A program made the translations under genes and the position numbers. A stretch of 26,937 nucleotides of DNA from JACDAN01 sp035776735 (GTDB taxonomy: Bacteria > Actinomycetota > Thermoleophilia > Gaiellales > Gaiellaceae): positions 1 to 26,937 of the forward strand of contig DASSSO010000128.1 in the NCBI GenBank assembly GCA_035776735.1. Direction: 5' to 3'. Shown piece by piece: positions 4,764-13,493 of the stretch. Within the stretch, counting starts at the first letter, position 1, and each line of letters opens with the position of its first letter. The notes under the pieces were generated by a model. It saw only the letters and a list, made by a program, of their open reading frames with translations. It was not told the origin of the DNA and made no database searches.

Positions 4764-6211
4764 CCGACCTCGGGGACGGCGTCTGCGCGCCGGTCCTGGT
4801 CGCCGAGCTCGTGCGGTCGGACGAGCACGAAGGAGACCACGGCGCCGGCGAGCGCGATCACCGCCGCCACGGTCAGCGCTGTCGAGAAGCCGTCCACGAA
4901 GCGGGCCGGGTCGCGGAAGACCTCGGGCCCCTTCAGGCCCCCCACCTCGTGCGCCATGATCGCCCCCATCAGCGCGATCCCGATCGAGCCGCCGACCTGA
5001 CGGAACGCGTTGAGTACGGCCGATCCGACGCCGGACTTGTCCACCGGCAGGGCGCGGACGGCCGCGGCTGCGCTCGGGGTCATCACGAGCGCCATCCCCA
5101 TCCCGCCGACGATCAGGGCAGGCAGGAGGTCGAGGTACGACGCGTGCTCGTCGAGCCGCGAGAAGTAGAGCAGCTGGGCGGCGACGAGGATCATCCCCGA
5201 GGTCATCAGCCACCGCGACCCCACGCGGTCGGACGTCTTCCCGGCGATGGGAGCGATCAGGATGATCAGGACGGTCATCGGGAGGAACGCCGCGCCGGCC
5301 TCGACCGCGGAGTAGCCGAGGATCCCCTGCATGTAGAGCGAGACGAAGAAGAACACGCCGAACATCGCCAGGGCCACGAGCAGCACGGCGAGGTTCGCGC
5401 CGGCGAACGTGCCGTTGCGGAAGAGCGAGAGGTCGAGCATCGGCAGCCGCTGGTGGAGCTCCAGCAGGACGAAGGCGACGAGCATCACGGCGGCGACAGC
5501 GAAGGCGCCGAGGATGCGGCCGGACGTCCAGCCGTAGGTGTTCGCCTCGATCAGGCCGTAGGTCAGCGCGAAGAGGCCGATTCCGGAGGTGAGGAGGCCG
5601 GGCAGGTCGAGCCGCTGCTCGTGCGACTCGTCCTTGGACTCGGGGATGAGGATGAAGCTGGCGGCGATGCCCAGGATCCCGATCGGCACGTTGACGAAGA
5701 AGATCCAGCTCCAGTCGAGCTGCTCGGTCAGCAGGCCGCCCACGAGCGGCCCGATCGCGAGCGCCAGCGCCGAGACGCCGGCCCAGATGCCGATCGCCGT
5801 GCCGCGCTGGTGCGGAGGGAAGGTGGCTGCGATGATCGAGAGCGTGGCGGGGTTCATCAGCGCGGCGCCGGCGCCCTGGACGACGCGCGCGGCGATGAGG
5901 ACGTCACCGCTCTCCGCCAGGCCGCACGCGAGCGACGACCCCGTGAAGATCACCAGCCCGACCACGAAGATCAGGCGCCGACCCAGCATGTCGGCGAGCT
6001 TCCCGCCGGTGAGCATCAGTGACGCGAACGTCAGGGCGTAGCCGGTGACGATCCACTCGAGCTCCGAGAGCCCGACGCCGAGGTCGCGCGCCATCGACGG
6101 GAGGGCGACGTTCACAACCGTGTTGTCGAGCATGATCATGAACAGACCGAAGGCGACGGCTGCGAGCGTCCACCACTTGCGAGCTTCCTCGCTGAAGAGA
6201 CTGAGGGCCAC
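4760..6211 (-). CDS. MFS drug:H+ antiporter, DHA2 (EmrB/QacA) family
   Basis: The 483-residue protein has around 14 hydrophobic segments, the usual number and length for DHA2 exporters such as EmrB and QacA. The first helix region carries LDNTVVNVALPSMARDL, the DHA2 motif D1. Motif A appears as GGKLADMLGRR near residue 70, and motif C as GPLVGGLL in the fifth helix. It should export hydrophobic drugs, lipids or metabolites across the inner membrane using the proton gradient. The start is GTG 6209-6211. No SD is visible and CATAGT lies about 10 nt upstream, so the mRNA may be leaderless. It heads an operon with a TetR regulator and a methyltransferase and diverges from an MMPL transporter. Confidence 0.93.
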   Translation of the reverse strand: MALSLFSEEARKWWTLAAVAFGLFMIMLDNTVVNVALPSMARDLGVGLSELEWIVTGYALTFASLMLTGGKLADMLGRRLIFVVGLVIFTGSSLACGLAESGDVLIAARVVQGAGAALMNPATLSIIAATFPPHQRGTAIGIWAGVSALALAIGPLVGGLLTEQLDWSWIFFVNVPIGILGIAASFILIPESKDESHEQRLDLPGLLTSGIGLFALTYGLIEANTYGWTSGRILGAFAVAAVMLVAFVLLELHQRLPMLDLSLFRNGTFAGANLAVLLVALAMFGVFFFVSLYMQGILGYSAVEAGAAFLPMTVLIILIAPIAGKTSDRVGSRWLMTSGMILVAAQLLYFSRLDEHASYLDLLPALIVGGMGMALVMTPSAAAAVRALPVDKSGVGSAVLNAFRQVGGSIGIALMGAIMAHEVGGLKGPEVFRDPARFVDGFSTALTVAAVIALAGAVVSFVLVRPHELGDQDRRADAVPEVG

Positions 6212-6213
6212 GG

Positions 6214-6242
6214 TTAGTGACGACTATGTTAGCGCCCACTAA
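6214..6242. promoter_or_regulatory. Inverted repeat in divergent MFS/MMPL promoter region, probable TetR operator
   Basis: TTAGTG (6214-6219) and CACTAA (6237-6242) are exact inverted halves separated by 17 bp; GTTAGTG and GTTAGCG also repeat directly at 6213 and 6229. The region contains the candidate -10 boxes for both divergent operons (TATGTT for MMPL, CATAGT for MFS). Repressor binding here would shut off both sides. The TetR gene in the MFS operon is the natural candidate. Confidence 0.5.
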
Positions 6243-6254
6243 GTTGCGCCGTCA

Positions 6255-8372
6255 ATGACGGAGAGACTGGCAGCTTCCGCGGCTCGGCACCCGGGGCGGA
6301 CGGTCGCCGCCTGGATCGCCGCCGTCGTCGCCTCGATCTTCCTGATCGCGCTCTTCCTCGGAGACGCGCTCTCGGGCGAGGCCGAGCAGCTCAACAACCC
6401 CGAGTCGGTGCAGGCCGACGAGCTGATCGCCGAGCGCCTGCCCCCCGACCCGACCTTCACCACGGACGTCGTCCTCATCCGCTCGAACGGCGTCGCCACG
6501 GACAGCCCGGGCTTCGGGGTGCGGTCGACGCCGCTCCGCCAGGCGCTCGAGGCGACGGACGGCGTTGTCTACGTGAGCCCCGAGCCGGCCGCGCGCACTG
6601 AGCGGGCGCTCGTCTTCGAGATCGGCCTCGAGGACGAGACCGCCGCCGAGAACGTGCAGGAGCTCCTCGGACAGCACGAGGACGCGGTGTTCGACTTCTT
6701 CCTGACCGGCGAGTGGTCGGTGGAGCGCGACTTCCTCGCGCTCTCGGAGGAAGACCTGCAGAAGGGCGAGCTGCAGTTCGGCCTCCCCGTGGCCCTCCTC
6801 GTCCTGCTGCTCGTCTTCGGCGCGGTCGTCGCCGGCCTCGTTCCCCTGGCGCTCGCGATCGTGGCGATCCTCACCGCGCTCGGGCTGGTCGCCCTGATCG
6901 GCACGACGTTCGAGCTCTCGGTCTTCACGATCAACATGCTCACCGGCATGGGCCTCGCCCTCGGCATCGACTACTCGCTGTTCGTGGTCTCGCGGTTCCG
7001 GGAGGAGCGATCGGGCGGGCGAGAGAAGCTCGACGCGATCGGCGCCACCGGCCGGACCGCCAGTCGCGCCGTGCTCTTCAGTGGATGCGCCTTCGTCATC
7101 GCGATGCTCGGCCTCCTGCTCATCCCCAACACGATCTTCCGCAGCCTCGCCGCCGGCGCGATTCTCGTCGGAATCACCTCGGTCGCCGCCGCGCTGACCC
7201 TCCTCCCCGCCGTGCTCAGCCTGCTCGGCGACCGCGTGAACGCTCTCCGGATCCCGCTCATCGGCCGGAGCGCCCAGCAGGGAACCGGTGCCGAGAGCCG
7301 TTTCTGGGGCAGCGTCGTCAGGGCCGTGATGCGGCGACCGGCCTTGAGCTTCGCGCTCAGCGCTGCGTTCCTCGTCGCCCTCTCGCTTCCCGTCCTCAAC
7401 TACACCACCGGCGAGGCGGGAATCCGCACGCTCCCGGATCGCTTCGACTCCAAACAGGGCTTCAACGCGCTCGAAGACGAGTTCGGCGTCGGGACGACCG
7501 ACGTGGTCGAGGTCGTCGTCGACGGCGACGTCGGCAGCCCAGAGGTGCGGGCGGGCGTCGAGCGGATCGAAGACGGCATGCGCAGCAACGATGCGTTCCG
7601 CCAGGTCGAGGCCGAGTTCCATCCGGAGCAGCGCCTCGCAGTCATCGAGGCGCTGCCGACCGGGGACAGCAGAGACGAGCGCGCCCTGACTGCGGTCCGG
7701 CAACTCCGCGACGAGGAGATCCCCGGCGCCCGCCTGCTCGTCACCGGCGAGACCGCAGAGAGCATCGACTACTACGCCCTGACCGACCGCTGGCTGCCGA
7801 TCCTGCTCGCCGTCGTGCTCACGCTCTCGTTCATCCTCCTGACCGTGGCGTTCCGGTCGATCGTGGTCGCCGCCAAGGCGATCGTGCTGAACCTGCTCTC
7901 GGTGGGCGCCGCCTACGGCGTCCTCATCCTCGTCTTCCAGGAGGGCGTCGGGAACGAGCTCTTCGGCTTCCAGCAGGTCGACTTCATCGAGGCGTGGGTA
8001 CCACTCTTCCTGTTCGCGGTGCTGTTCGGCCTCTCGATGGACTACCACGTGTTCCTGCTCAGCCGAATTCGCGAGCGGTACCTGCAGACGGGCGACAACG
8101 ACGACGCCGTTGCGCACGGGATCGGCTCGACGGCGCGGCTGATCACCGGCGCGGCGCTGATCATCATCGCCGTCTTCGCCGGGTTCGCCGTCGGCGACCT
8201 CGTGATGTTCCAACAGATGGGCTTCGGCGTCGCCGTTGCGCTGCTGATCGACGCGACCCTGATCCGGTCGGTGCTGCTGCCGGCGGCGATGAAGCTGCTC
8301 GGCGAGCGGAACTGGTACCTGCCGAGCTGGCTCGGCTGGCTTCCCGACTTCCACGTGGAGGGGCGGCGGTGA
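6255..8372 (+). CDS. MMPL family RND transporter
   Basis: The 705-residue protein has the duplicated RND/MMPL layout: one TM helix, a soluble loop (about residues 35-165), five helices, then the same again. The proton-relay Asp-Tyr pairs of MmpL proteins are visible in both halves: GIDYSLF at Asp239-Tyr240 and SMDYHVF at Asp596-Tyr597. MMPL proteins move lipids, lipopeptides or fatty-acid-derived molecules outwards across the membrane using proton flow. The ATG at 6255 lies 43 bp from the divergent MFS start. The stop overlaps the start of an acyl-CoA/acetyl-CoA synthetase-like gene as GTGA, suggesting that substrate activation and transport are linked. The cargo is unknown. Confidence 0.93.
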   Translation: MTERLAASAARHPGRTVAAWIAAVVASIFLIALFLGDALSGEAEQLNNPESVQADELIAERLPPDPTFTTDVVLIRSNGVATDSPGFGVRSTPLRQALEATDGVVYVSPEPAARTERALVFEIGLEDETAAENVQELLGQHEDAVFDFFLTGEWSVERDFLALSEEDLQKGELQFGLPVALLVLLLVFGAVVAGLVPLALAIVAILTALGLVALIGTTFELSVFTINMLTGMGLALGIDYSLFVVSRFREERSGGREKLDAIGATGRTASRAVLFSGCAFVIAMLGLLLIPNTIFRSLAAGAILVGITSVAAALTLLPAVLSLLGDRVNALRIPLIGRSAQQGTGAESRFWGSVVRAVMRRPALSFALSAAFLVALSLPVLNYTTGEAGIRTLPDRFDSKQGFNALEDEFGVGTTDVVEVVVDGDVGSPEVRAGVERIEDGMRSNDAFRQVEAEFHPEQRLAVIEALPTGDSRDERALTAVRQLRDEEIPGARLLVTGETAESIDYYALTDRWLPILLAVVLTLSFILLTVAFRSIVVAAKAIVLNLLSVGAAYGVLILVFQEGVGNELFGFQQVDFIEAWVPLFLFAVLFGLSMDYHVFLLSRIRERYLQTGDNDDAVAHGIGSTARLITGAALIIIAVFAGFAVGDLVMFQQMGFGVAVALLIDATLIRSVLLPAAMKLLGERNWYLPSWLGWLPDFHVEGRR

Positions 8373-10255
8373 GCGAGGTCGTCTGGCGGCCGTCCGAGGA
8401 GGTGCTCGAGCGGGCCAACGTCGTCCGCCTGATGCGGCGGCACGGCATCGACGACTACTGGGAGCTCGTGCGGCGCTCGCAGGAGAACCCCGACTGGTTC
8501 TGGTCGGCCGCCGTCGAGGACATGGGGCTCGAGTTCTCGACGCCGTGGAAGCGCGTCTCGGATCTCTCGCGTGGGCCGGAATGGGCGACCTGGTTCGTCG
8601 GCGGGCGGCTGAACATCGCGACGAACTGCGTCCACCGCTGGGCGCAGCGCCGCCCGGAGGCGCTCGCGGCCGTCTCGCTCGACGAGGACGGCACGCGGCG
8701 CGAGTTGACCTGGGCGGCCATGTCCGACCAGGTCACGCGGCTTGCCGAGGCGCTCGTCGGGCTCGGCGTGGAGGAGGGCGACCGCGTCGCGATCTTCCTG
8801 CCCATGTCGCAGGAGGTCGCGATCGCGTCGAACGCGTGCGCGCACATCGGCGCGATCCAGGTGCCGATCTTCTCCGGCTTCGCGGCCCCGGCCGTGGCGC
8901 AGCGGCTCCAGGCGTCCGAGGCGAAGCTGGCGATCACGACGCGCACGTCGTCGCGCCGCGGCCGCGAGGTGCCGATGCTCGAGATCCTCGAGGAGGCGCG
9001 GGACGAGGCGCCGTCCGTCGAGCACGTGGTGTTGGCGCCCTGGGACGAGCTGATCGCGGGCTCCCCGGGAGAGCTCCCCGCCGCCCAGCTCGACTCGGAG
9101 ACGCCGTACCTCCTGACCTACACGTCCGGGACGACCGGCAAGCCGAAGGGCGTCGTCCACGTCCAGGGCGGCTTCCTCGTCTCGATCGCGCGCGAGGTCT
9201 GCTACCAGGCCGACGCCGGCCCGGACGACGTGATCCACTTCGCCACGGACATGGGCTGGATCATGGGGCCGTGGACGGTCGTCGGCGGACACGCGATGGG
9301 CTCGACGCTCGTCTTCGCCGAGGGCGCCCCCGACTGGCCGCCCGACCGGCTCTGGCGCCTGATCGAGCAGGAGCGCGTCTCGATCCTCGGCATCTCGCCC
9401 ACGCTCGTCCGTGCGCTCATCCCCCACGGCGAGCCCGAGACCGACCTCTCGTCGCTGCGGACGATCGTCACCACCGGGGAGCCGTGGAACCCGGAGCCGT
9501 ACCGCTGGCTCTTCGAACGGGTCGGCGGCGGCAGGGTCCCGATCATCAATTGCTCCGGCGGAACCGAGGTCGGCGCCTGCTTCCTCTCGCCCACGCCCGC
9601 GATTCCGATCAAGGCCTGCTCGCTCGGCGGCCCGGCGCTCGGCATGGCGATGGACGTCCTGGACGGCGACGGCAAGTCCCTAGTCGGCACCGGGGAGGTC
9701 GGGGAGCTCGTCTGCCGCAAGCCCTTCCCCGGGATGACGCGCGGCTTCTGGCGCGATCCCGACCGCTATCTCGACGCGTACTGGCGCCGGTTCCCGGGGA
9801 TCTGGACGCACGGCGACTGGGCCTCGGCCGACGAGGACGGCTACTGGTTCCTGCACGGGCGCTCGGACGACACGCTGAACATCGCCGGCAAGCGGATCGG
9901 GCCCGCCGAGCTCGAGTCGGCCGCGGTCGAGCACCCGGCAGTGCTGGAGGCGGCCGCGGTCGGCATCCCGCACGAGGTGAAGGGCGAGGTGGCCTGGATC
10001 TTCTGCATCGCGGCGCCGGGGACGCAGGTCGACGACGGGCTCGCCGACGAGGTCTGCGAGCTGGTCTCCCGCGACTTGGGCAAGGCGTTCCGGCCGGATC
10101 GCGTCGTCTTCGTGAAGGCGCTGCCGAAGACCCGCAGCGCGAAGATCATGCGCCGCGCGGTGCGTGCGAAGGCGCTCGGAACCGACCCCGGCGATCTCTC
10201 CTCGCTGGAGAACCCCGAGTCGCTGGACGAGATCGGGCTAGTCCTGGAGCGCTGA
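8369..10255 (+). CDS. AMP-dependent acyl-CoA / acetyl-CoA synthetase-like ligase
   Basis: This is a 628-residue member of the ANL superfamily, which adenylates a carboxylic acid and passes it to CoA. Visible motifs in order are the P-loop LLTYTSGTTGKPKGVVH (about residues 249-265), GEPWNPEPY, SGGTEVG, the ribose-binding THGDWAS, the hinge GRSDDTLNIAGKRIGP, and PKTRSAKIMRR with the catalytic, potentially acetylated Lys592. The long N-terminal part and GEPWNPE resemble acetyl/propionyl-CoA synthetases, but SGGTEVG replaces their usual YWQTETG, so the substrate acid may differ. GTG at 8369 overlaps the MMPL stop by 4 bp, indicating coupled expression. The 3' end overlaps the convergent KhtT-like gene by 18 bp. 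Confidence 0.9.
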   Translation: MSEVVWRPSEEVLERANVVRLMRRHGIDDYWELVRRSQENPDWFWSAAVEDMGLEFSTPWKRVSDLSRGPEWATWFVGGRLNIATNCVHRWAQRRPEALAAVSLDEDGTRRELTWAAMSDQVTRLAEALVGLGVEEGDRVAIFLPMSQEVAIASNACAHIGAIQVPIFSGFAAPAVAQRLQASEAKLAITTRTSSRRGREVPMLEILEEARDEAPSVEHVVLAPWDELIAGSPGELPAAQLDSETPYLLTYTSGTTGKPKGVVHVQGGFLVSIAREVCYQADAGPDDVIHFATDMGWIMGPWTVVGGHAMGSTLVFAEGAPDWPPDRLWRLIEQERVSILGISPTLVRALIPHGEPETDLSSLRTIVTTGEPWNPEPYRWLFERVGGGRVPIINCSGGTEVGACFLSPTPAIPIKACSLGGPALGMAMDVLDGDGKSLVGTGEVGELVCRKPFPGMTRGFWRDPDRYLDAYWRRFPGIWTHGDWASADEDGYWFLHGRSDDTLNIAGKRIGPAELESAAVEHPAVLEAAAVGIPHEVKGEVAWIFCIAAPGTQVDDGLADEVCELVSRDLGKAFRPDRVVFVKALPKTRSAKIMRRAVRAKALGTDPGDLSSLENPESLDEIGLVLER

Positions 10256-10750
10256 GTCGCCCGAGGCGAGAAGGCGCTGGAACGCCGGATACGACCCGGC
10301 CTTCCCTACCGTGACGAGCGTGTCGCCCTGCTGGATGACGTCGGTCGGCAGCGCCCCGCTCACAGGCTCGGGCTCGCGGAGGATCGCTATCACCGTGATC
10401 CCGACCTTGGCGCGAAAGCCGGCCTCGGAGAGGGCCTTGCCGATCCACGGGCTCGTGTCCGGGACGGGGATCCACTCGATCAGCAGCTCGCCGAGCGCCA
10501 TCTCCAGCTCCTCGACGATCTTCGGCCGCTCGTAGGCGCCGCCGAGGACGGCGCCGAGCTGGCGGGCCTCGTCGTCGTCGAGCGTGATCACCGAGCGCGG
10601 CTCGTCGTCGCCGCCGCGGCGGAAGTAGTAGAGCTCACGCTTCCCGTCGTTGTGGAGGATCACCGCGATGCGGCAGCCCTCGCCCGTCCGGATCGTGAAC
10701 TTCGTCCCGATGCCGGGCAGGCGGGTCTCCTCGAGTTGAGTGGTGGGCAA
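10238..10750 (-). CDS. khtT: K+/H+ antiporter regulatory subunit, KhtT-like (TrkA_C domain)
   Basis: The 170-residue protein has an N-terminal domain (residues 1-75) like KhtT (LPGIGTKFTIRTGEGCRIAVILH) and a C-terminal RCK_C/TrkA_C domain (about 85-160, ending IQQGDTLVTVGKAGSYPAF). In Bacillus, KhtT gates the antiporter KhtU and its RCK_C domain binds c-di-AMP. Here the antiporter gene lies directly upstream on the same strand. The start is TTG 10748-10750, supported by a GGAGG 8 nt upstream inside the end of the antiporter gene. It begins 4 nt after that stop codon, so the two are co-translated. The C-terminal codons overlap the convergent ligase gene. Confidence 0.87.
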   Translation of the reverse strand: MPTTQLEETRLPGIGTKFTIRTGEGCRIAVILHNDGKRELYYFRRGGDDEPRSVITLDDDEARQLGAVLGGAYERPKIVEELEMALGELLIEWIPVPDTSPWIGKALSEAGFRAKVGITVIAILREPEPVSGALPTDVIQQGDTLVTVGKAGSYPAFQRLLASGDSALQD

Positions 10751-10754
10751 CGCG

Positions 10755-11936
10755 TCAGCCTCCTTCGGCCAGTCTAGGTGTCGGGAACAGGCGTCGGCCC
10801 AGCACCTTCGACTCCTTCATGAGGATCACCCCGATCGTGGCCGTCAGCAGCACGTAGAGGCCGGCGAAGGCGATCAGCGTGTCCTGCTGGCTCTGCAGCA
10901 GCTCTTCGTTCGCCGCGGCCACCTGCGCGAGGATGATCGTGAACTCGCCGTGCGCGATCAGCGCGACGCCGGCGTTGAAGCCCTGGCGGGCGGTGAAGCC
11001 GCCGACGCGCCCTGCGAAGTGGCCGGACGCGATCTTGCCGAGCACGGTGGCGGGGACGGCGAGCGCGAGCAGCCAGCCGACGTCGCCGAGCGCCGAGACG
11101 TCGATGGAGAGGCCGAAGACGAAGAAGAACAACGCGGCGAAGACGTCCCTGAAGCTGAAGAAGCGCTCCTCGACCTCCTCCCGCATCGAGGTCTCCGAGA
11201 GCACGACGCCGGCCATCAGCGCGCCGATCGCCTCCGAGAGCCCGAGGGCGTCGGCGACGGCGGCCATCCCGACGAGAAAGCCGAAGACGGCGAGCAGGAA
11301 GAACTCGCGCGGGAGCCAGTCGAGGAAGCGGTCGATCGCCCCCGAGGCCCACTTGGACAGGGCGAGCGAGACGGCGATGAACCCGATTGCCTTGGCGACG
11401 ATCGCGAGCGTGGTCGCCGCGGCCCCGCCGCCGCCCGCGGCGAAGCCGAGCACGAGGGCGATCGCGAGGTCCTCGGCGACCAGGATCGCGAGCACGAGGT
11501 CGGTCTCGTCGTCCGCGAGGCGCCGGAAGTCGATCAGGGCCTTGACGCTGATCGCGCTCGAGGAGACGTAGATCGCGGCTGCGAGGATCAGCGCGGCGAA
11601 GCTCCACCCGAAGGCGGCCACGCCGACGAGGAGCCCGAGCCCGGCGTTGAGGGCGAAGTCGACGACTCCGCCCAGCACGACGTGGCGGCGGCTGCGCGAG
11701 ATCCGGGTGAACGTGAACTCGAGGCCGAGGAAGAAGAGCAGGAAGATGATCCCGATCTCGGCGACAAAGTCGGTCACCTCCGAGGGGCTGATGAGGGAGA
11801 GCACCTTGGGCTCGTTCGGCCCCAGCAGCAGGCCCGCGAGCAGGTAGGCGGGGATCGCGGAGAGGCCGAAACGGCTTGCGATCAGACCGAGCACGCCGAG
11901 CATCCCGACGGTGACGGCGAGCTCGGCGAGGGTCAC
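10755..11936 (-). CDS. khtU: Cation:proton antiporter, CPA2 family, KhtU-like
   Basis: The 393-residue protein consists almost wholly of 12-13 hydrophobic segments. It begins with the CPA2 pattern SAIPAYLLAGLLLGP and carries EIGIIFLLFFLGLEF, SSSAISVKALIDF, AEDLAIALVL and GALMAGVVLSET, all typical of Na+/H+ exchanger (PF00999) proteins of the KefB/KhtU type. It should extrude K+ or another monovalent cation in exchange for H+. It lacks its own C-terminal TrkA_N domain; regulation is supplied by the separate KhtT-like protein encoded 4 nt downstream. The start is GTG 11934-11936, within about 36 bp of the divergent SDR gene, so the promoters overlap. Confidence 0.9.
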   Translation of the reverse strand: MTLAELAVTVGMLGVLGLIASRFGLSAIPAYLLAGLLLGPNEPKVLSLISPSEVTDFVAEIGIIFLLFFLGLEFTFTRISRSRRHVVLGGVVDFALNAGLGLLVGVAAFGWSFAALILAAAIYVSSSAISVKALIDFRRLADDETDLVLAILVAEDLAIALVLGFAAGGGGAAATTLAIVAKAIGFIAVSLALSKWASGAIDRFLDWLPREFFLLAVFGFLVGMAAVADALGLSEAIGALMAGVVLSETSMREEVEERFFSFRDVFAALFFFVFGLSIDVSALGDVGWLLALAVPATVLGKIASGHFAGRVGGFTARQGFNAGVALIAHGEFTIILAQVAAANEELLQSQQDTLIAFAGLYVLLTATIGVILMKESKVLGRRLFPTPRLAEGG

Positions 11937-11972
11937 GGCCGGACCCTACCGCCGCGTGGAAGACTCCTCGTC

Positions 11973-12740
11973 GTGGCAGATCGGATGGAGGGACAGGTCG
12001 CGCTCGTCACCGGCGGCAGCCGTGGGATCGGCGCCGGAATCGCGCGAGAGCTCGTGGACGCCGGGATGAAGGTCGCGGTGTCCGCGCGCACGCAAGAGCA
12101 GGTCGAGGAGGAGGCACGCGAGCTCGGCGGGCTCGGCGTCGTCGCCGACGTCTCGAGGCAGGACGACGTCGAGCGCGTGGTGGCCGACGTCGAGCGGGAG
12201 CTTGGCCCCGTCGATCTGCTCGTGAACAACGCCGGGATCGCCGCGTGGGAAGAACGCGCCTGGGAGATCGGGGTCGAGGACTGGTGGCGGGTGTTCGAGA
12301 TCAACGTCCTCGGCGCCTTTCTCTGCTGCCGAGCAGTGATCCCGGGCATGCTCGAGCGCGGGCGCGGACGCGTCGTCAACACCGGGAGCGGCGCGGCGTA
12401 CCTCCCCGGCCAGAGGAACACGGGCTACGGCGCGAGCAAGGCCGCGCTCTACCGGTTCGGGGAGGCACTCGCGAACCAGCTGGAGCCGTACGGGATCCCG
12501 GTCTTCACGATCAGCCCCGGGCTCGTGCGCACGGTGATGACCGAAGACCGGTTCCCGACCGACGCGCCTTGGACGCCGCCCGAGCTGGCCCCTCGGCTCG
12601 TCCGCGTGCTCGCCTCGGGGCGGGCCGACAAGCTCACCGGGCGCTACATCCACGCGGAGCACGACGACATCGAAGACCTGATCAGCCGCGCGGACGAGAT
12701 CGTGGAGGGCGACCGGAACGCGATCCGCCTCCAGCGCTAA
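11973..12740 (+). CDS. Short-chain dehydrogenase/reductase (SDR)
   Basis: This is a classical SDR of 255 residues. It shows the dinucleotide-binding TGGSRGIGAG near the N-terminus, NNAG at the end of the fourth strand, a catalytic Ser within NTGSGAAY, and YGASK with catalytic Tyr and Lys. The sequence SPGLVRTVMT after it is standard for the family. It should oxidise or reduce an alcohol/keto substrate with NAD(P); the substrate cannot be inferred. GTG 11973 is taken as the start. ATG 11985 would give 251 residues and neither has a clear SD. The gene is divergent from the antiporter operon and convergent with a hotdog-fold gene, with a shared hairpin in between. Confidence 0.92.
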   Translation: MADRMEGQVALVTGGSRGIGAGIARELVDAGMKVAVSARTQEQVEEEARELGGLGVVADVSRQDDVERVVADVERELGPVDLLVNNAGIAAWEERAWEIGVEDWWRVFEINVLGAFLCCRAVIPGMLERGRGRVVNTGSGAAYLPGQRNTGYGASKAALYRFGEALANQLEPYGIPVFTISPGLVRTVMTEDRFPTDAPWTPPELAPRLVRVLASGRADKLTGRYIHAEHDDIEDLISRADEIVEGDRNAIRLQR

Positions 12741-12747
12741 CCGTCGA

Positions 12748-12771
12748 CCAAAAGGGGTCAGACCCCTTTGG
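12748..12771. terminator. Bidirectional terminator-like hairpin
   Basis: AAAGGGGT and ACCCCTTT form an 8-bp stem around a CAG loop, with A-rich and T-rich flanks on the two sides. It lies between the convergent SDR and hotdog genes and would serve as a rho-independent terminator in both directions. Confidence 0.75.
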
Positions 12772-12783
12772 GAGAGTCGAAGG

Positions 12784-13455
12784 TCAGCGGGGGGTGATCC
12801 AGACGGCGCGAGCCGCGCCGAGCACACGGCCGTCCTCGCCGTGCAGCGCCGTTCCGGCGTGGAGCTTTCGGCCCTCCTCGCCGAGCCGCCACGCTGTCAC
12901 GACGCAGCGCTCTCCCGGGCGCGGCAGGTGCTCCACGCGCGCCGCCAGCCGGCCGAGCACCGGCATCCCGCGCTCGCCGCCGAGCACGGCGTACGCGCCG
13001 GGACAGTCCAGCGCAGCCCAGACGAACTCCGGCGCCACGTGCTCGGCCCGCGGCGTCCAGGTGGCGGCGAAGACCTCGCGCCCGGGAACGGGCCCCACGT
13101 AGATCCCGAGCCCGTCGTTCCTCGCCCAGCCGCAGACGAAGCACTCGGGGAAGGTGCTCTCCTTGTCGCCCTCCGGAAGAGCGGCGGCGGCCGCCTCCTC
13201 GAAGGGCACGGGCGCGGGAGCGTCGACCTCGACCTCGGTCGCGACCGCCTCGGCGACGAGCTGCCCTCGATCGCGAAGGACGATCCGGCGGCGTTCGTCC
13301 TCCCACTCGACCTCCAGGGGGCGGCCGAGTGGCGGCGGAAGCCTGAGGGTCACCTCCGCAGGCCCGTGGAGGAACGATGCGAGCATGCCGCTCGTGTAGC
13401 CGCCGTTCGCCGACTCCGTCGGGCCGCGAAAATGGCGGTCGATGACGAGCTCCAC
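12784..13455 (-). CDS. Hotdog-fold thioesterase-like protein with CFVCG motif
   Basis: This 223-residue protein looks like a double-hotdog protein: residues 1-100 contain NGGYTSGMLASFL, typical of a hotdog acyl-binding helix, and residues 130-223 hold a second half with LDCPGAYAVLG. In the middle lies PECFVCGWARNDGLGI, a CxxC segment found in uncharacterised thioesterase-superfamily proteins of actinobacteria. It probably hydrolyses or binds acyl-CoA-like thioesters in the cytoplasm; activity is inferred from fold only. The start is GTG 13453-13455. CATACT and TACTCT lie 7-13 nt upstream and no SD is seen, so leaderless translation is likely. It is divergent from nadE and shares the 13456-13493 control region. 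Confidence 0.65.
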   Translation of the reverse strand: MELVIDRHFRGPTESANGGYTSGMLASFLHGPAEVTLRLPPPLGRPLEVEWEDERRRIVLRDRGQLVAEAVATEVEVDAPAPVPFEEAAAAALPEGDKESTFPECFVCGWARNDGLGIYVGPVPGREVFAATWTPRAEHVAPEFVWAALDCPGAYAVLGGERGMPVLGRLAARVEHLPRPGERCVVTAWRLGEEGRKLHAGTALHGEDGRVLGAARAVWITPR

Positions 13456-13469
13456 GGCAGGTAGAGTAT

Positions 13470-13492
13470 GTTTTCGACTGTGAGGCGAAAAC
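13470..13492. promoter_or_regulatory. Inverted repeat immediately before nadE
   Basis: GTTTTCG (13470-13476) and CGAAAAC (13486-13492) are perfect inverted 7-mers with a 9-bp spacer, ending one base before the nadE ATG. It sits in the short divergent region shared with the hotdog gene. It could be a dimeric repressor site or a hairpin in the nadE mRNA. It does not match a known NAD-regulator site that I can recall with confidence. Confidence 0.45.
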
Positions 13493-13493
13493 C

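Noticed and set aside
6252..8354. 700-codon minus-strand ORF opposite the MMPL gene
   Set aside because: It is a low-complexity Arg/Glu/Asp-rich mirror of a high-GC gene; MMPL motifs on the plus strand are decisive.
10740..12740. Single 666-codon plus-strand ORF across the antiporter and SDR
   Set aside because: The first two thirds are the antisense of the antiporter; only the part from 11973 carries SDR motifs.
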